From NCBI GenBank assembly GCA_000466585.1, contig KE993485.1:1-60744 (forward strand): 60,744 nucleotides of DNA, written 5' to 3'. Positions 41,801 to 51,274 of this stretch are shown here, in pieces. This stretch comes from Clostridiales bacterium oral taxon 876 str. F0540. Its GTDB lineage: Bacteria; Bacillota; Clostridia; Clostridiales; Clostridiaceae. Positions within the stretch are counted from its first letter, which is position 1. Every line of letters begins with the position of its first letter. The notes below the pieces were generated by a model. That model saw only the letters and a list, made by a program, of their open reading frames with translations, made no database searches and was not told the origin of the DNA. Made by a program: the position numbers and the translations under genes.

Positions 41801-42541
41801 ATGAAAAAGAAAATATTTAACAGCAAACTTCTGGTTATTATAGTATTTATTACTTTTGTAGTTTCAGCCATATATGTTACAGTTAAAATAGTATTATCGC
41901 CTGTAGCGCCACCGGATAATAATGTATCGGTGCGTGTAAAGGGAGATTATGTAATAATGCTGCTGCAGTGTATATTGGGTGCTGTTGCTCTATTTCTTCC
42001 AAGCATGCTGAAAAAACGCTGGCATCTTTATATACCATCAAAAATGGTGATAGTATACGCACTTTTTCTTTATGCAGCAATTTATTTAGGAGAAGTACAT
42101 TCCTTCTATTATAGAGTTAAAAACTTCGATACAATACTTCATACCTGCAGCGGAGCAATGCTTGGAGCTCTGGGTTTCTCCTTTATAACTATATTAAATA
42201 AGGCAGATACGGTGCCTATGAATTTAAGTCCTGCTTTCGTAGCTCTATTTACCTTTTGCTTTGCAGTAACTCTGGGCACCATATGGGAGATATATGAGTT
42301 CTCTGTAGATTTTATTTTTAATACAAATATGCAAAAATATGCCCTTGAAAGCGGTAAAGCTCTCATTGGGAAGGCTGCTTTGCTGGATACAATGAAGGAT
42401 CTTATCGTTGATACAATAGGATCGTTAACTATGTCAGTGATAGGATATATTTCTTTGAAAAACAAAAAAGGCTGGATTGAAACTTTTCAGTTAAGATTTA
42501 TAAAATACAATAAAGAAAAAACGGAAGATAGATATTTTTAA
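41801..42541 (+). CDS. Polytopic membrane protein (DUF2238/E. coli YjdF-like)
   Basis: Membrane protein of 246 aa with six or seven hydrophobic segments. The DTILHTCSGAMLGALGFSFI segment and TFCFAVTLGTIWEIYEFSVDF, with paired acidic residues next to His and Trp, resemble the DUF2238 family of uncharacterised inner-membrane proteins. The name YjdF used for the E. coli member is unrelated to the yjdF at 25522. I choose the ATG at 41801 with GAGGG upstream; ATGs at 41789 or 41744 are possible alternatives. Confidence 0.65.
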   Translation: MKKKIFNSKLLVIIVFITFVVSAIYVTVKIVLSPVAPPDNNVSVRVKGDYVIMLLQCILGAVALFLPSMLKKRWHLYIPSKMVIVYALFLYAAIYLGEVHSFYYRVKNFDTILHTCSGAMLGALGFSFITILNKADTVPMNLSPAFVALFTFCFAVTLGTIWEIYEFSVDFIFNTNMQKYALESGKALIGKAALLDTMKDLIVDTIGSLTMSVIGYISLKNKKGWIETFQLRFIKYNKEKTEDRYF

Positions 42542-42630
42542 TAGCCGTTAAATAACGTGATGGGGTTAATGTACTGAATGTATATTGGGAAGCTGACAGC
42601 TCAATGCTTAACGTTAAAAGGAGGATTAAA

Positions 42631-43116
42631 TTGAGTAACTTAAAGACAAATGCTATGAGAATTCTTGATAAATCGGGAGTCTCATATAATACATATAGCT
42701 ATAACTTAGATGATGGATTGGTTGATGGAGTTTCAGTTGCAAGTAAAATAGGAAAATCTGCAGAGCAGGTTTATAAAACTCTTGTAACGCAAGGAACGAG
42801 TAAGGAGCACTATGTTTTTGTTATTCCCGTAGCTAAGGAACTGGATTTAAAGGCTGCTGCCAAAGCTGTAGGAGAAAAGGCAATAGAAATGATAAAGGTT
42901 TCAGATATAAATAAAATTACAGGATATATTAGAGGAGGCTGTTCTCCGATAGGGATGAAAAAAGATTATAAAACCGTTCTTGATAGTTCCTGTAAAGAAC
43001 TAGATACTTTCATAATAAGCGCGGGGAAAATAGGACATCAGATTGAATTATCTCCGGAAGACTTAAAGAAGCTTATAGGCTGCAGTATAGAAGATGTTAT
43101 TATTAAGCATTCTTAA
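42631..43116 (+). CDS. ybaK: YbaK-type Cys-tRNA(Pro) deacylase
   Basis: Cytosolic trans-editing enzyme of 161 aa that clears mischarged Cys-tRNA(Pro). It belongs to the YbaK/EbsC group: GKSAEQVYKTLVTQG near residue 45 contains the essential Lys, with VIPVAKELDLKAAAKAVG, YIRGGCSPIGMKKDYKTVLD and IGHQIELSPEDL following. The start is TTG at 42631 with AAAGGAGG 7 bp upstream; the frame begins with an ATG at 42604 that precedes the ribosome-binding site. Confidence 0.88.
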   Translation: MSNLKTNAMRILDKSGVSYNTYSYNLDDGLVDGVSVASKIGKSAEQVYKTLVTQGTSKEHYVFVIPVAKELDLKAAAKAVGEKAIEMIKVSDINKITGYIRGGCSPIGMKKDYKTVLDSSCKELDTFIISAGKIGHQIELSPEDLKKLIGCSIEDVIIKHS

Positions 43117-43168
43117 CAGGATACTATTAAAAAACTTTATCAAATGTAAATAGATATATTTGCATAAG

Positions 43169-43213
43169 TCCTTGCAATATCATGAGCTCATGGTATTTGC
43201 AAGGATTCTTTTG
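43169..43213 (+). terminator. Rho-independent terminator
   Basis: TCCTTGCAA (43169-43177) pairs with TTGCAAGGA (43197-43205), with an inner ATGAGCTCAT palindrome, followed by TTCTTTTG after ybaK. Confidence 0.8.
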
Positions 43214-43333
43214 TTTAGAAATGAAAATGTTAAAAATATAGTTAGTAATATTGCCCGGGAAAGAAAATAGATAATATTATCATAGCTGAAAAAGTGTATA
43301 ATAAATTTATATATTTAAACGGAGGAACATAAT

Positions 43334-46285
43334 ATGCCTTCTAAAATGAATCTTATGGAATTAAAATCTATAATGCTTAATACTGCTTCAAGTAATATGA
43401 AAAAAGAAGGAGAAAATGCATTTAAAAAGGGCCAGGTTACTTATTTTAAAGGTAAAAAAATAGATAATATATATCATGTATATGGGAGAGTAAAAGACGA
43501 AAGTTCTCTTAAGGAAGTTAATACTCATATTAAAATTAATCTTCAAAAGAAAAAGCTTGAAAGTGTTGAGTGCAGCTGTGACGAGTTTAAAGAATTTTCC
43601 TTAAACGGCTATACCTTTATGTGCAGTCATTTAACTGCCTCAGCCTATAAACTTTTAAGCCTGCTTTCAAAAGGCAAGAAGAAGATGGAAGAAACTGCTG
43701 AGAATAATCTCTCTAAGGAAGAAAAGAAAACAGAAAGTGTTGGAGTTTCAAGACTTATACGAAAAAAAGAAAAGGGCTCTGAGTATTATGAAGTGCTTGA
43801 GGGCTATGGAAGTGAGAAACGCATAATTCAGCCTTATGAGCTTAGAAGTTTTTTAGAAAACCTTAAAGCTGAAAAAATTAAATTTAAGTATGATTTTATA
43901 GAAATTATAGCTCCGATTTTTCATAAGGACCTTCCTATAACCTTTAATTTAAAGGAGGATAGCGGGCGTATAATTTTAACTACTCATAAGCAGCTTCCGG
44001 TTTCTCTAAATTCAAGCAATGATGTTTTTTATTATAAAAATGAGCTTTATCTTCCCTCGAAAAAGCAGATTGAAAGCTACGTCCCTTTATATGAAAAATT
44101 AAAGCGCAATGGAGCTATTGCATATAAAAAAGATATAGATAACTACAATAGACTCATTATTCTTTTAAACAGTATTACAAAAAATATCAATATTGCTGAG
44201 AGCCTACGAAATTTTGCAGCCAAGCTTTTAAATTTGGAATTTTTTCTATTTGAGGAAAAAGGTAATATTTATGCAGATGCATTTCTAAACTATGGCAGCA
44301 GAAGAATTAATATACTAGATGAAATAAAGGCATCGGATAGCTTTGTAAGAGATTATAGAAGAGAAGAAAGACTTCTTATGGAGATTGAAAAATGCAGCTT
44401 TATAATATGTAAAAAAAGGTTTATGTTTAAAGGTAATGATGAAGAGCTTCTTAACATTTTAACAGGTAGAAATTATAGCATACATTCACTAGGAAAAGTT
44501 GTTTTAGGTAAGGGGCTTAAAGAAAGACAGATATATGGATCATCATCGATTAAGGCAGACTTATACGAGGATGAGGATTTTTATAATTTTTTCTACAGCA
44601 TAGGAAATCTTGAAAAAGACGAGCTTAAAAGTGCCCTTGAAAAATTTGAGGCAAAGGCAAAGTTTTATAAGACAAAAACCAATGACTTTATAGATTTTGA
44701 AGATGATGGTATAAGAAACTTTTTTAATATGCTGGAAATTTTAGATATAAATGAGGCTGCAGGCCAAGGAGAAGCAAGAATTGCAAGAAATAAAGCTTTG
44801 TATTTATTTGAAGCCCTACATAGTAGAGGACAAGAACTCATAAATGGATCTGAAGCTCTGGAGAAAATAGAAAAAATATTAAGTGACTTAAACAGCAAAG
44901 AAATAGATTTGCCTAAAAATTTTAATGGTACTCTCAGAGAGTATCAGATTAAAGGCTTTCAGTGGCTTAAGACCTTAAGTAAGTTAGGCTTTGGTGGTAT
45001 ACTTGCTGATGAGATGGGGCTTGGCAAAACAATTCAAACTATAGCTTTCATTTTATCTGAATTAGGCAAAAAGACACTTATTGTTTGCCCAACCTCACTT
45101 ATATTCAATTGGAAAGAGGAGATAGAGAAATTTACTAAAGACCTGAAGGTTATGGTAATGCATGGTTCAGATAGAGAGAAATTAGAAGAAAAGATAAATG
45201 AATATGATGTAATTTTGACTACTTATGGAACTCTTAGAATGGATATAGATTCTTATAAGAAGTTTATCTTTGATTTTTGTATAATCGATGAGGCTCAAAA
45301 TATAAAAAATGCTTCAGCACAAAATACACAGGTTGTAAAGGAGATCAAAGCAAAGACAAGATTTGCACTGACAGGAACTCCAATGGAAAATAACCTTACC
45401 GAGCTTTGGTCCATATTTGATTTTGTAATGCCAGGATATTTGTATTCAAAGCAAAGGTTTGAAGAGAAATTTATTTTAAAGTATCCGGACAATTTGGAAA
45501 GTCTCAAGCTTTTAATAAAGCCCTTAGTGTTAAGAAGGACTAAGAAAGAAGTAATTAAAGAGCTTCCGGACAAGATAGAAAAGAAGCTTTCAGTTGAAAT
45601 GACAGCTGCTCAAAAGGCAGTTTACAGCACATACATTAAAAGTGTTAGAGAACTTGTTAAGAGTTCAGACAGCAAAATTGAGATATTCTCTTATTTAACC
45701 AAGCTTAGACAGCTTTGCCTTGATCCTTCACTAATAATAGAAGACTATGAAGGAGGAAGCGGGAAACTGGAGGTGGCTGTTGAGCTTATTAAGGACCATA
45801 TAGAATCCAAGGAGAAGGTGCTTTTATTTTCTCAATTCACTTCAGTTTTAGATAAATTAGGTAAAAGCTTAAAGAAAGAAGATATTAAATACTTTTATAT
45901 AGATGGAAAGACCAAACCTAAGGACAGAATTGAGAGGGTAAAGGATTTTAACAGCAGCAAAGATATTAATGTATTTTTAATTTCTTTAAAAGCAGGAGGT
46001 ACCGGATTAAATTTAACGTCGGCAAATTTAGTAATTCATTTTGATCCATGGTGGAATCCTGCCGTAGAAGCTCAGGCATCAGATAGAGCTCACAGAATCG
46101 GACAAGAAAACCTTGTTGAGGTTATTAAGCTTGTTGCAAGAGGAACTATAGAAGAAAAAATAATAAAACTTCAGGAAGATAAAAAGGAGCTTATTGATAA
46201 TATTCTAACAGGAGATCTTGAAAACAGCAATTTAATGAACAGTCTGACTAAAGAAAAATTGACACAGCTATTTATAAGAGACTAA
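43334..46285 (+). CDS. SNF2-family ATPase with SWIM zinc finger
   Basis: Large cytosolic protein of 983 aa. Near residue 80 a SWIM motif (C-x-C...C-x-H in ECSCDEF...FMCSHLTA) is followed by a bacterial SNF2-associated middle region and, from about 535, the SNF2 helicase core. This carries Walker A DEMGLGKTIQT, the DExx box IIDEAQNIKNA, ALTGTPMEN (motif III) and the C-terminal lobe with KAGGTGLNLT and SDRAHRIGQ. It should translocate on DNA and remodel protein-DNA complexes, but its bacterial role (transcription recycling as in RapA, repair, or defence) is unsettled. It stands alone with its own promoter region. Confidence 0.9.
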   Translation: MPSKMNLMELKSIMLNTASSNMKKEGENAFKKGQVTYFKGKKIDNIYHVYGRVKDESSLKEVNTHIKINLQKKKLESVECSCDEFKEFSLNGYTFMCSHLTASAYKLLSLLSKGKKKMEETAENNLSKEEKKTESVGVSRLIRKKEKGSEYYEVLEGYGSEKRIIQPYELRSFLENLKAEKIKFKYDFIEIIAPIFHKDLPITFNLKEDSGRIILTTHKQLPVSLNSSNDVFYYKNELYLPSKKQIESYVPLYEKLKRNGAIAYKKDIDNYNRLIILLNSITKNINIAESLRNFAAKLLNLEFFLFEEKGNIYADAFLNYGSRRINILDEIKASDSFVRDYRREERLLMEIEKCSFIICKKRFMFKGNDEELLNILTGRNYSIHSLGKVVLGKGLKERQIYGSSSIKADLYEDEDFYNFFYSIGNLEKDELKSALEKFEAKAKFYKTKTNDFIDFEDDGIRNFFNMLEILDINEAAGQGEARIARNKALYLFEALHSRGQELINGSEALEKIEKILSDLNSKEIDLPKNFNGTLREYQIKGFQWLKTLSKLGFGGILADEMGLGKTIQTIAFILSELGKKTLIVCPTSLIFNWKEEIEKFTKDLKVMVMHGSDREKLEEKINEYDVILTTYGTLRMDIDSYKKFIFDFCIIDEAQNIKNASAQNTQVVKEIKAKTRFALTGTPMENNLTELWSIFDFVMPGYLYSKQRFEEKFILKYPDNLESLKLLIKPLVLRRTKKEVIKELPDKIEKKLSVEMTAAQKAVYSTYIKSVRELVKSSDSKIEIFSYLTKLRQLCLDPSLIIEDYEGGSGKLEVAVELIKDHIESKEKVLLFSQFTSVLDKLGKSLKKEDIKYFYIDGKTKPKDRIERVKDFNSSKDINVFLISLKAGGTGLNLTSANLVIHFDPWWNPAVEAQASDRAHRIGQENLVEVIKLVARGTIEEKIIKLQEDKKELIDNILTGDLENSNLMNSLTKEKLTQLFIRD

Positions 46286-46560
46286 CTAGATTTAATTTGT
46301 AAATATATGTTAAAGAGTAAGCGCTTTTATATAGACAGGACTTATTTGTACTATAAAAATGTCTGCGCTGTAAAAAATTTAAAGTTTATATGAAATTATA
46401 GAGGAATTTTGCTATTATTATCGAAATATTTAGATAAATAGTTATACATATGAACTTACAGATAATATGAATTAGTAAAATTGATATTTTTATTGTATGT
46501 AAGTCAAATTGTTTTGATATTTGTCTGTAGTTATCATATTACTTTAAAGATGGTGATTTA

Positions 46561-48072
46561 ATGCTTGGAAATGTACCATTAATTAAATTTAATTTTAAAG
46601 AAAATGAATTTGTGAAAATACCAATAGAGTACAAGGAGGAAATACAGCTTCAGCTTATTAAGAATAATTTGCAAAAGGAAGCTGTTCTTAGTTTTATTTT
46701 CTTACTTATTGGTATTTTTTTGCCTGGAATGCATATTGTTTCGAAGCTTTGTTATATCGATAGGAATGTTTACTGCTATTTTTTCTATATCCATGCAGCT
46801 ATTTTGATAGTTCCTTCAGTTTTTTTTGTTGTGATTTTTTTTATGAGGAATTATTTAGCTTCAAGTATTAAACTTTCTATATGGATACACCGATTTATGA
46901 GCTTTTTCTTGCTATCCTTTTGTGCACTTATATCTATTCAAAATAGAGGCATGGGCGGAATGCCCATACCGTATCTAATAACCATATTCTATACTGCCTT
47001 TGTTGTTTTACTTGAAAAAAAAGAAAGATATGCTATTTATCTTATTTCTTATGTGATTTATGTAGTCGGCTGTATTGTAATTATGGATAATCCTTATAAT
47101 CTTATTAAAAATATAGTAATCGTTTCTTTACTTTTTGTTGTGGCATTAAGGACTTCTGCTATAAATTACTCTTCTTTTATAATTGACTTTATAAATCGTA
47201 AATTAATATTAAATAGAAATAAGGAACTTGACGATTTATTGAAGCAGAGAACAAAAGAGTTAAATGATACCATGGAATATGAAAAGCTGAGGGCAGCCTT
47301 TTTTGCAAATATATCACATGAACTTAGGACGCCTCTTAATGTTATTTTTTCAGCTGAACAAATGATAGATTTGATATTAAATGAGCGAAGTCTCAATTAC
47401 ACTAAGAAAGATATAAAAAAATATTCAGAGCTTATAAAGCAAAACTCTTACAGACTTATAAGGCTGGTTGCAAACCTTATTGACATTACAAAAATAGATG
47501 CTGGTTATTTTCAGGTGAACTTAGAAAATTGTGACATTATTAAGGTGGTAGAAGATATAACCTTATCCGTCGTAACCTTTGTAGAGCAAAGAGGTTTAAG
47601 CTTAGTCTTTGATACTGAACTTGAAGAACTGGTTATTGCCTGTGATCCGGATAAAATAGAAAGAATAATGCTTAATTTATTATCTAATGCAGTGAAATTT
47701 ACTCCTAAAGGCGGCAGTATTTATGTAAACATATATGATAACAAAGATAGCATAAGTATCGTTGTAAAGGATACCGGAATAGGAATACCTGAAGATATGA
47801 TACAGTCCATATTTGAAAGATTTGTGCAGGTTGACAGGAGCATTTCGAGAAATCAAGAAGGCAGCGGCATAGGACTTTCTCTTGTTAAATCCTTGGTAGA
47901 TTTGCATGAAGGTACTATAAGTCTTGAAAGCAAAGAAGGAAATGGAAGTAAATTTACTATCGTGCTTCCAAAGAGAATAGTAGACAGCAAGTCAGAAGCA
48001 GAAGGAGCATTTGTAGATGAAAAGCGAAACGTTGAAAAAATTAATATAGAGTTTTCTGATATTTATAACTAA
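46561..48072 (+). CDS. Membrane sensor histidine kinase (orphan)
   Basis: Protein of 503 aa with about six hydrophobic segments in residues 38-205 and almost no extracytoplasmic domain, then a coiled linker and the kinase core. The phospho-accepting His is in ANISHELRTPLN (H253). The catalytic ATPase domain has the N box NLLSNAVKFTPKGG, G1 DTGIGIP and G2 GSGIGLSLVK. No response regulator gene adjoins it, so the partner lies elsewhere. The 275 bp before it hold a weak GC-containing hairpin (AGCGC...GCGCT, about 46320-46370) and AT-rich sequence only. Confidence 0.9.
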   Translation: MLGNVPLIKFNFKENEFVKIPIEYKEEIQLQLIKNNLQKEAVLSFIFLLIGIFLPGMHIVSKLCYIDRNVYCYFFYIHAAILIVPSVFFVVIFFMRNYLASSIKLSIWIHRFMSFFLLSFCALISIQNRGMGGMPIPYLITIFYTAFVVLLEKKERYAIYLISYVIYVVGCIVIMDNPYNLIKNIVIVSLLFVVALRTSAINYSSFIIDFINRKLILNRNKELDDLLKQRTKELNDTMEYEKLRAAFFANISHELRTPLNVIFSAEQMIDLILNERSLNYTKKDIKKYSELIKQNSYRLIRLVANLIDITKIDAGYFQVNLENCDIIKVVEDITLSVVTFVEQRGLSLVFDTELEELVIACDPDKIERIMLNLLSNAVKFTPKGGSIYVNIYDNKDSISIVVKDTGIGIPEDMIQSIFERFVQVDRSISRNQEGSGIGLSLVKSLVDLHEGTISLESKEGNGSKFTIVLPKRIVDSKSEAEGAFVDEKRNVEKINIEFSDIYN

Positions 48073-48073
48073 C

Positions 48074-48109
48074 AAGACCACCTCTCTTTCAAAATAAGGA
48101 GGTGGTCTT
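48074..48109. terminator. Bidirectional terminator
   Basis: AAGACCACCTC (48074-48084) and GAGGTGGTCTT (48099-48109) pair perfectly over a 14-nt loop between the convergent kinase and TetR genes. Confidence 0.85.
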
Positions 48110-48110
48110 A

Positions 48111-48659
48111 TTACTTCAATATTCCGTATAATATTATGCTGATAACTTTATTTATTGCTTCTTTCATAGCAAGGTTATTTTTGCTTAAAAACTCATAGCT
48201 TAGAAGGGTATTAGTTGTGTTTTCTAGAATTAAGCCGATAATATCAAGGTCTGCATCCTCTTTTATAAGGCCATCCTTAAGTGCTGTCTTTAAGGTTTCT
48301 TTAATCAAGTCTATCTTAAAGTCTTTAAGTCTTTGCAGTTCTTTCCACTCCTCAGGATAAAAATTGCAGGCCTCGTCATAAACTTTTACAGGCAGCTTAT
48401 ATTTATGATAAGAGTAAATCATAGCATTTATCTTATCTGTAAGAGATTCAGATATATTAAGAGCTTTCAGAGTGCTCTCTTTATCACTTTCTACTATTTC
48501 CAAAAAGTATTGATGAATAAGTTCATCTTTGCTTTTAAAATATTTATAAAGAGTCTTTTTGCTAATCTTGAGTTCCACAGCAATTTCATCCATTGTAAAT
48601 TTTCGTAAACCATAGCTTTGAATCTTATCAGAAGCTACCTTCAATATAACATCTCTCAA
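48111..48659 (-). CDS. TetR/AcrR family repressor
   Basis: Cytosolic DNA-binding protein of 182 aa. The N-terminal HTH reads TMDEIAVELKISKKTLYKYF, followed by a helical ligand-binding domain. The start is TTG at 48659, one base after the stop of the upstream MFS gene, with AGAGGT inside that gene's end, so translation is coupled. It probably represses the MFS/TetR operon through the 40-bp inverted repeat at 49850-49889. The inducer may be the substrate of the transporter; identity unknown. Confidence 0.88.
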   Translation of the reverse strand: MRDVILKVASDKIQSYGLRKFTMDEIAVELKISKKTLYKYFKSKDELIHQYFLEIVESDKESTLKALNISESLTDKINAMIYSYHKYKLPVKVYDEACNFYPEEWKELQRLKDFKIDLIKETLKTALKDGLIKEDADLDIIGLILENTTNTLLSYEFLSKNNLAMKEAINKVISIILYGILK

Positions 48660-48660
48660 T

Positions 48661-49839
48661 TTAATTACCTCTATTCCTATTAATTTTGAATGTAATAGCA
48701 CCTGCCGCAGCCATAAATATTATTAGGACAAGAATAAAACTGTCACCGTACTTCCATAAAGCTCCAGCAGCAACAGGCCCTAAAAAGGAACCTATATATT
48801 GAAAACTGTTAATTATGCCATTAGCGGTACCCCTGTAGCAGTTCTCTGCGATGTCATTAGCTACTGAAGGTATTACAGTACTAAGCACAATATATCCTGA
48901 CATAAATAGTATACAGCCTATTAATATAAAGTAAAATGAAGATTTATTGAAAAAGAAGCATATACCAATAGCTGTAATAATAAAGGATAGTATAATAATT
49001 CTTATACTATATCCTTTTTCAACAAAGATTATTATTCTTCTCATACATATAATTGCAATAATTACAGAAGGCATAAAAACCTTCCACATACCTCTCATAC
49101 CGGTAATTTTTTCGAGATATTGCGGCAAAATGTAAAATACACCTGTCATTATAAAGTTATTTATAAATCCTCCTAAATTAAGCCTTACAAAAAGGTTGTT
49201 TGAAAGAAGCACTCCAAAGCTTTTTCTCGTGCTAACTTTGCTTAAGTTTTTAGCTTCCTTAACAAATTTTTTATCTTCTTTTAAAAATATAAGAATAATA
49301 AGCCAAACAATAAAAATTAATACTGAACAAACAAGAAACATATCTTTAACAGGAAGTAAATTGTTAATTACTGAGCCTAAAGCAAAAGAACCAGCTGCTG
49401 CTGCCCCAATTATCATTCCTAAGATACTTAAGGCCCTGGGCCTTTTTTCGCTGCTTACAAAGCCTGTAGCCCAGGAATACCCTACAGCCAGTACAGCGCC
49501 ACTGCCTTGTAGGGCTCTGGCAAATATCAGTAAATATATATTTTTAGCTATATAAGCGACAAATAATCCAATTACTACTTCCATAATACCAAAAAGCATA
49601 ACGAGTCTATTTCCAGATTTATCGCTCCAGATTCCAAATGGAATCTGAAATACAGCTTGAGCTAGTCCAAAAATGCCCAGAGCAACTCCTGCTAAAAGAG
49701 GAGTACTACTGCTTAAGGTTTTACTGTAGACTGAAATAAAAGGCATAACCATAGTCATTGCCATCTGCCTTATTCCTAGAGCCAGACTTATTGTTAATAG
49801 AAATAAGAGTTCTTTCTTTGAAAATTTATTTGTATTCAT
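48661..49839 (-). CDS. MFS transporter, DHA1 efflux type
   Basis: Membrane transporter of 392 aa with 12 predicted segments. Motif A appears as GIWSDKSGNRLVM between helices 2 and 3, and a motif C-like GMIIGAAAAGSFALGSVI in helix 5 is typical of drug antiporters. The start at 49839 (MNTNKFSKKEL) follows GGGAGG; the frame extends to 49854. It is the first gene of an operon with its probable TetR repressor and has its own promoter and operator. The substrate is unknown. Confidence 0.86.
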   Translation of the reverse strand: MNTNKFSKKELLFLLTISLALGIRQMAMTMVMPFISVYSKTLSSSTPLLAGVALGIFGLAQAVFQIPFGIWSDKSGNRLVMLFGIMEVVIGLFVAYIAKNIYLLIFARALQGSGAVLAVGYSWATGFVSSEKRPRALSILGMIIGAAAAGSFALGSVINNLLPVKDMFLVCSVLIFIVWLIILIFLKEDKKFVKEAKNLSKVSTRKSFGVLLSNNLFVRLNLGGFINNFIMTGVFYILPQYLEKITGMRGMWKVFMPSVIIAIICMRRIIIFVEKGYSIRIIILSFIITAIGICFFFNKSSFYFILIGCILFMSGYIVLSTVIPSVANDIAENCYRGTANGIINSFQYIGSFLGPVAAGALWKYGDSFILVLIIFMAAAGAITFKINRNRGN

Positions 49840-49849
49840 AATAACCTCC

Positions 49850-49922
49850 CTCATAGGAAACTAAAGGTACTAATTTAGTTTCCTATGAGTAAAGAATACT
49901 ACTCTCAATCTTATTCTGTCAA
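49850..49922 (-). promoter_or_regulatory. Promoter and 40-bp operator of the MFS/TetR operon
   Basis: On the minus strand TTGACA (49917-49922) and TATTCT (49893-49898) are 18 bp apart. Directly downstream are perfect 16-bp inverted arms, CTCATAGGAAACTAAA (49850-49865) and its complement (49874-49889), around GGTACTAA. The left arm reaches almost to the ribosome-binding site, so a bound TetR dimer (or two) would block transcription. Confidence 0.8.
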
Positions 49923-50023
49923 GCAATATATTAAATTTAATTCATTAGTTTTTATTGTTTTTTAGTTACTAAAAGACATTTGAAAAGCATAATAATAACT
50001 ATGATTATTGGCGGGGGTAAAAC

Positions 50024-50212
50024 ATGGAAAAGAAATTGTACAGATCTAATTCCAACAGAATGATAGCAGGTGTATGTGGCGGACTTGCAGAATATCTTGA
50101 CTTTGATGCTTCCATAATACGCGTGCTATGGGCTCTGTCTATTCTGCTTCTTGGAACAGGATTACTTATTTATATTGTATGTGCAATAATAATTCCTAAT
50201 AAGCCTTATTAA
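50024..50212 (+). CDS. PspC domain protein
   Basis: Small single-pass membrane protein of 62 aa. It is an almost pure PspC domain: KKLYRSNSNRMIAGVCGGLAEYLDFDASIIRVLW followed by a hydrophobic helix (ALSILLLGTGLLIYIVCAIII). PspC proteins are linked to envelope stress responses. A run of G (GGCGGGGG) precedes the ATG. It is flanked by the MFS operator region and a terminator. Confidence 0.9.
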   Translation: MEKKLYRSNSNRMIAGVCGGLAEYLDFDASIIRVLWALSILLLGTGLLIYIVCAIIIPNKPY

Positions 50213-50229
50213 AATCAATTAAGTCAAAA

Positions 50230-50283
50230 AACCAGGCTGTTTCAAACATCGTGGCATTAAAAGTGTTTGAAGACAGCCTGGTT
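50230..50283. terminator. Bidirectional terminator
   Basis: AACCAGGCTGT / ACAGCCTGGTT (50230-50240 and 50273-50283) with an inner TCAAACA / TGTTTGA stem, flanked by A and T runs. It separates the PspC gene from the convergent GntR gene. Confidence 0.88.
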
Positions 50284-51012
50284 CTATTTTTTTTGATGAA
50301 ATTCAATTGAGCTTGACTTTATGGGAAGATAATGCTTGTTGTGAACTACAGGAAATTCAGAGCCCTCGTACATAGTTTCCTGAATAAGATAAAACTGATT
50401 TTCAGATGAAATAGGGGAAAACTTTGCTGATACGTTTCCTGCAGTAGAGTATTTTACTTCAAGCAATACATTATTGCATATTTCATAAATTTCTTTTTCT
50501 ACAAATTTTAAGACTTTATCATGGTTGTTTAGATCCACGTTGTATTTTGATATTGTCTCAATAGGAAATATTGTAAAAGAGTAAGCCGCCGGGTTGTTAT
50601 GAGAGGTATACCACCTATCTATAAGTACAACAGCAGCAGTTTTCCTTTCTAAAGTTTGATTAATATAGTCTGTAGATGGTTCTATACGCAGCTGCATCTT
50701 AACATCATCAATTGTGTCAGTTGAGCACTTGTATACAGGATGTCCGATTACCTCCAAACCAATAGGTTTGTCTGAATGAGATTTTATTATAAAATTACCT
50801 TTTCCTCTAATGTTTTTAACAAGCCCATCATCTTGAAGCAGTGCAAGTGCCTGTCTTAAAGTTGACCTGCTTACACCAAGGAGTTTTGACAGATCAGGTT
50901 CTGATGGCAGCCTGCTCCCTTCAGGAAAACTACCTTCCTTTATCATTTTAAAAAGCTGATTGTACACGGTTACAAATTTAAATTCCTTTTCAATAACACT
51001 AAACTTATCCAT
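50284..51012 (-). CDS. GntR/HutC family regulator (HTH plus UTRA)
   Basis: Cytosolic regulator of 242 aa. The winged HTH (EGSRLPSEPDLSKLLGVSRS followed by LRQAL) lies at about 30-60, and the UTRA ligand domain occupies the rest, ending in EGSEFPVVHNKHYLPIK. It is divergent from the nucleoside uptake/salvage operon, so regulation of that operon by a nucleoside or sugar phosphate is the likely role. A TGTCTAGACA palindrome lies about 30 bp upstream of its start, and GACAAGTTAA repeats lie before the operon. Confidence 0.82.
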   Translation of the reverse strand: MDKFSVIEKEFKFVTVYNQLFKMIKEGSFPEGSRLPSEPDLSKLLGVSRSTLRQALALLQDDGLVKNIRGKGNFIIKSHSDKPIGLEVIGHPVYKCSTDTIDDVKMQLRIEPSTDYINQTLERKTAAVVLIDRWYTSHNNPAAYSFTIFPIETISKYNVDLNNHDKVLKFVEKEIYEICNNVLLEVKYSTAGNVSAKFSPISSENQFYLIQETMYEGSEFPVVHNKHYLPIKSSSIEFHQKK

Positions 51013-51040
51013 TAAAATAACACCTTTCTGCTATGTATGA

Positions 51041-51056
51041 ATCTGTCTAGACAAGT
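51041..51056. promoter_or_regulatory. GntR-like operator palindrome
   Basis: TGTCTAGACA is a perfect 10-bp palindrome (extended in part by the flanking ...AAGTAT) close to the GntR gene start. It resembles the GTCTAGAC core of operators bound by GntR/HutC proteins of the NagR type. Confidence 0.6.
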
Positions 51057-51274
51057 ATATCTAGCAAATGATTAATTTTCAATAATAATTTTACTAATAT
51101 TTATTATAGCTGTAATTTTTAAGTTAGACAATAAAATACCGAAAACAGTTTCATTTTGCTCCTAAAAATGTCATATAAATTGTGATTCTATAAGGTCTTA
51201 ATGACATTTATATATTCAAAAAATAGTTGTGATTTTTATGCAGCAAAAAGTGACTAAAACTGACATAAAAAAAC

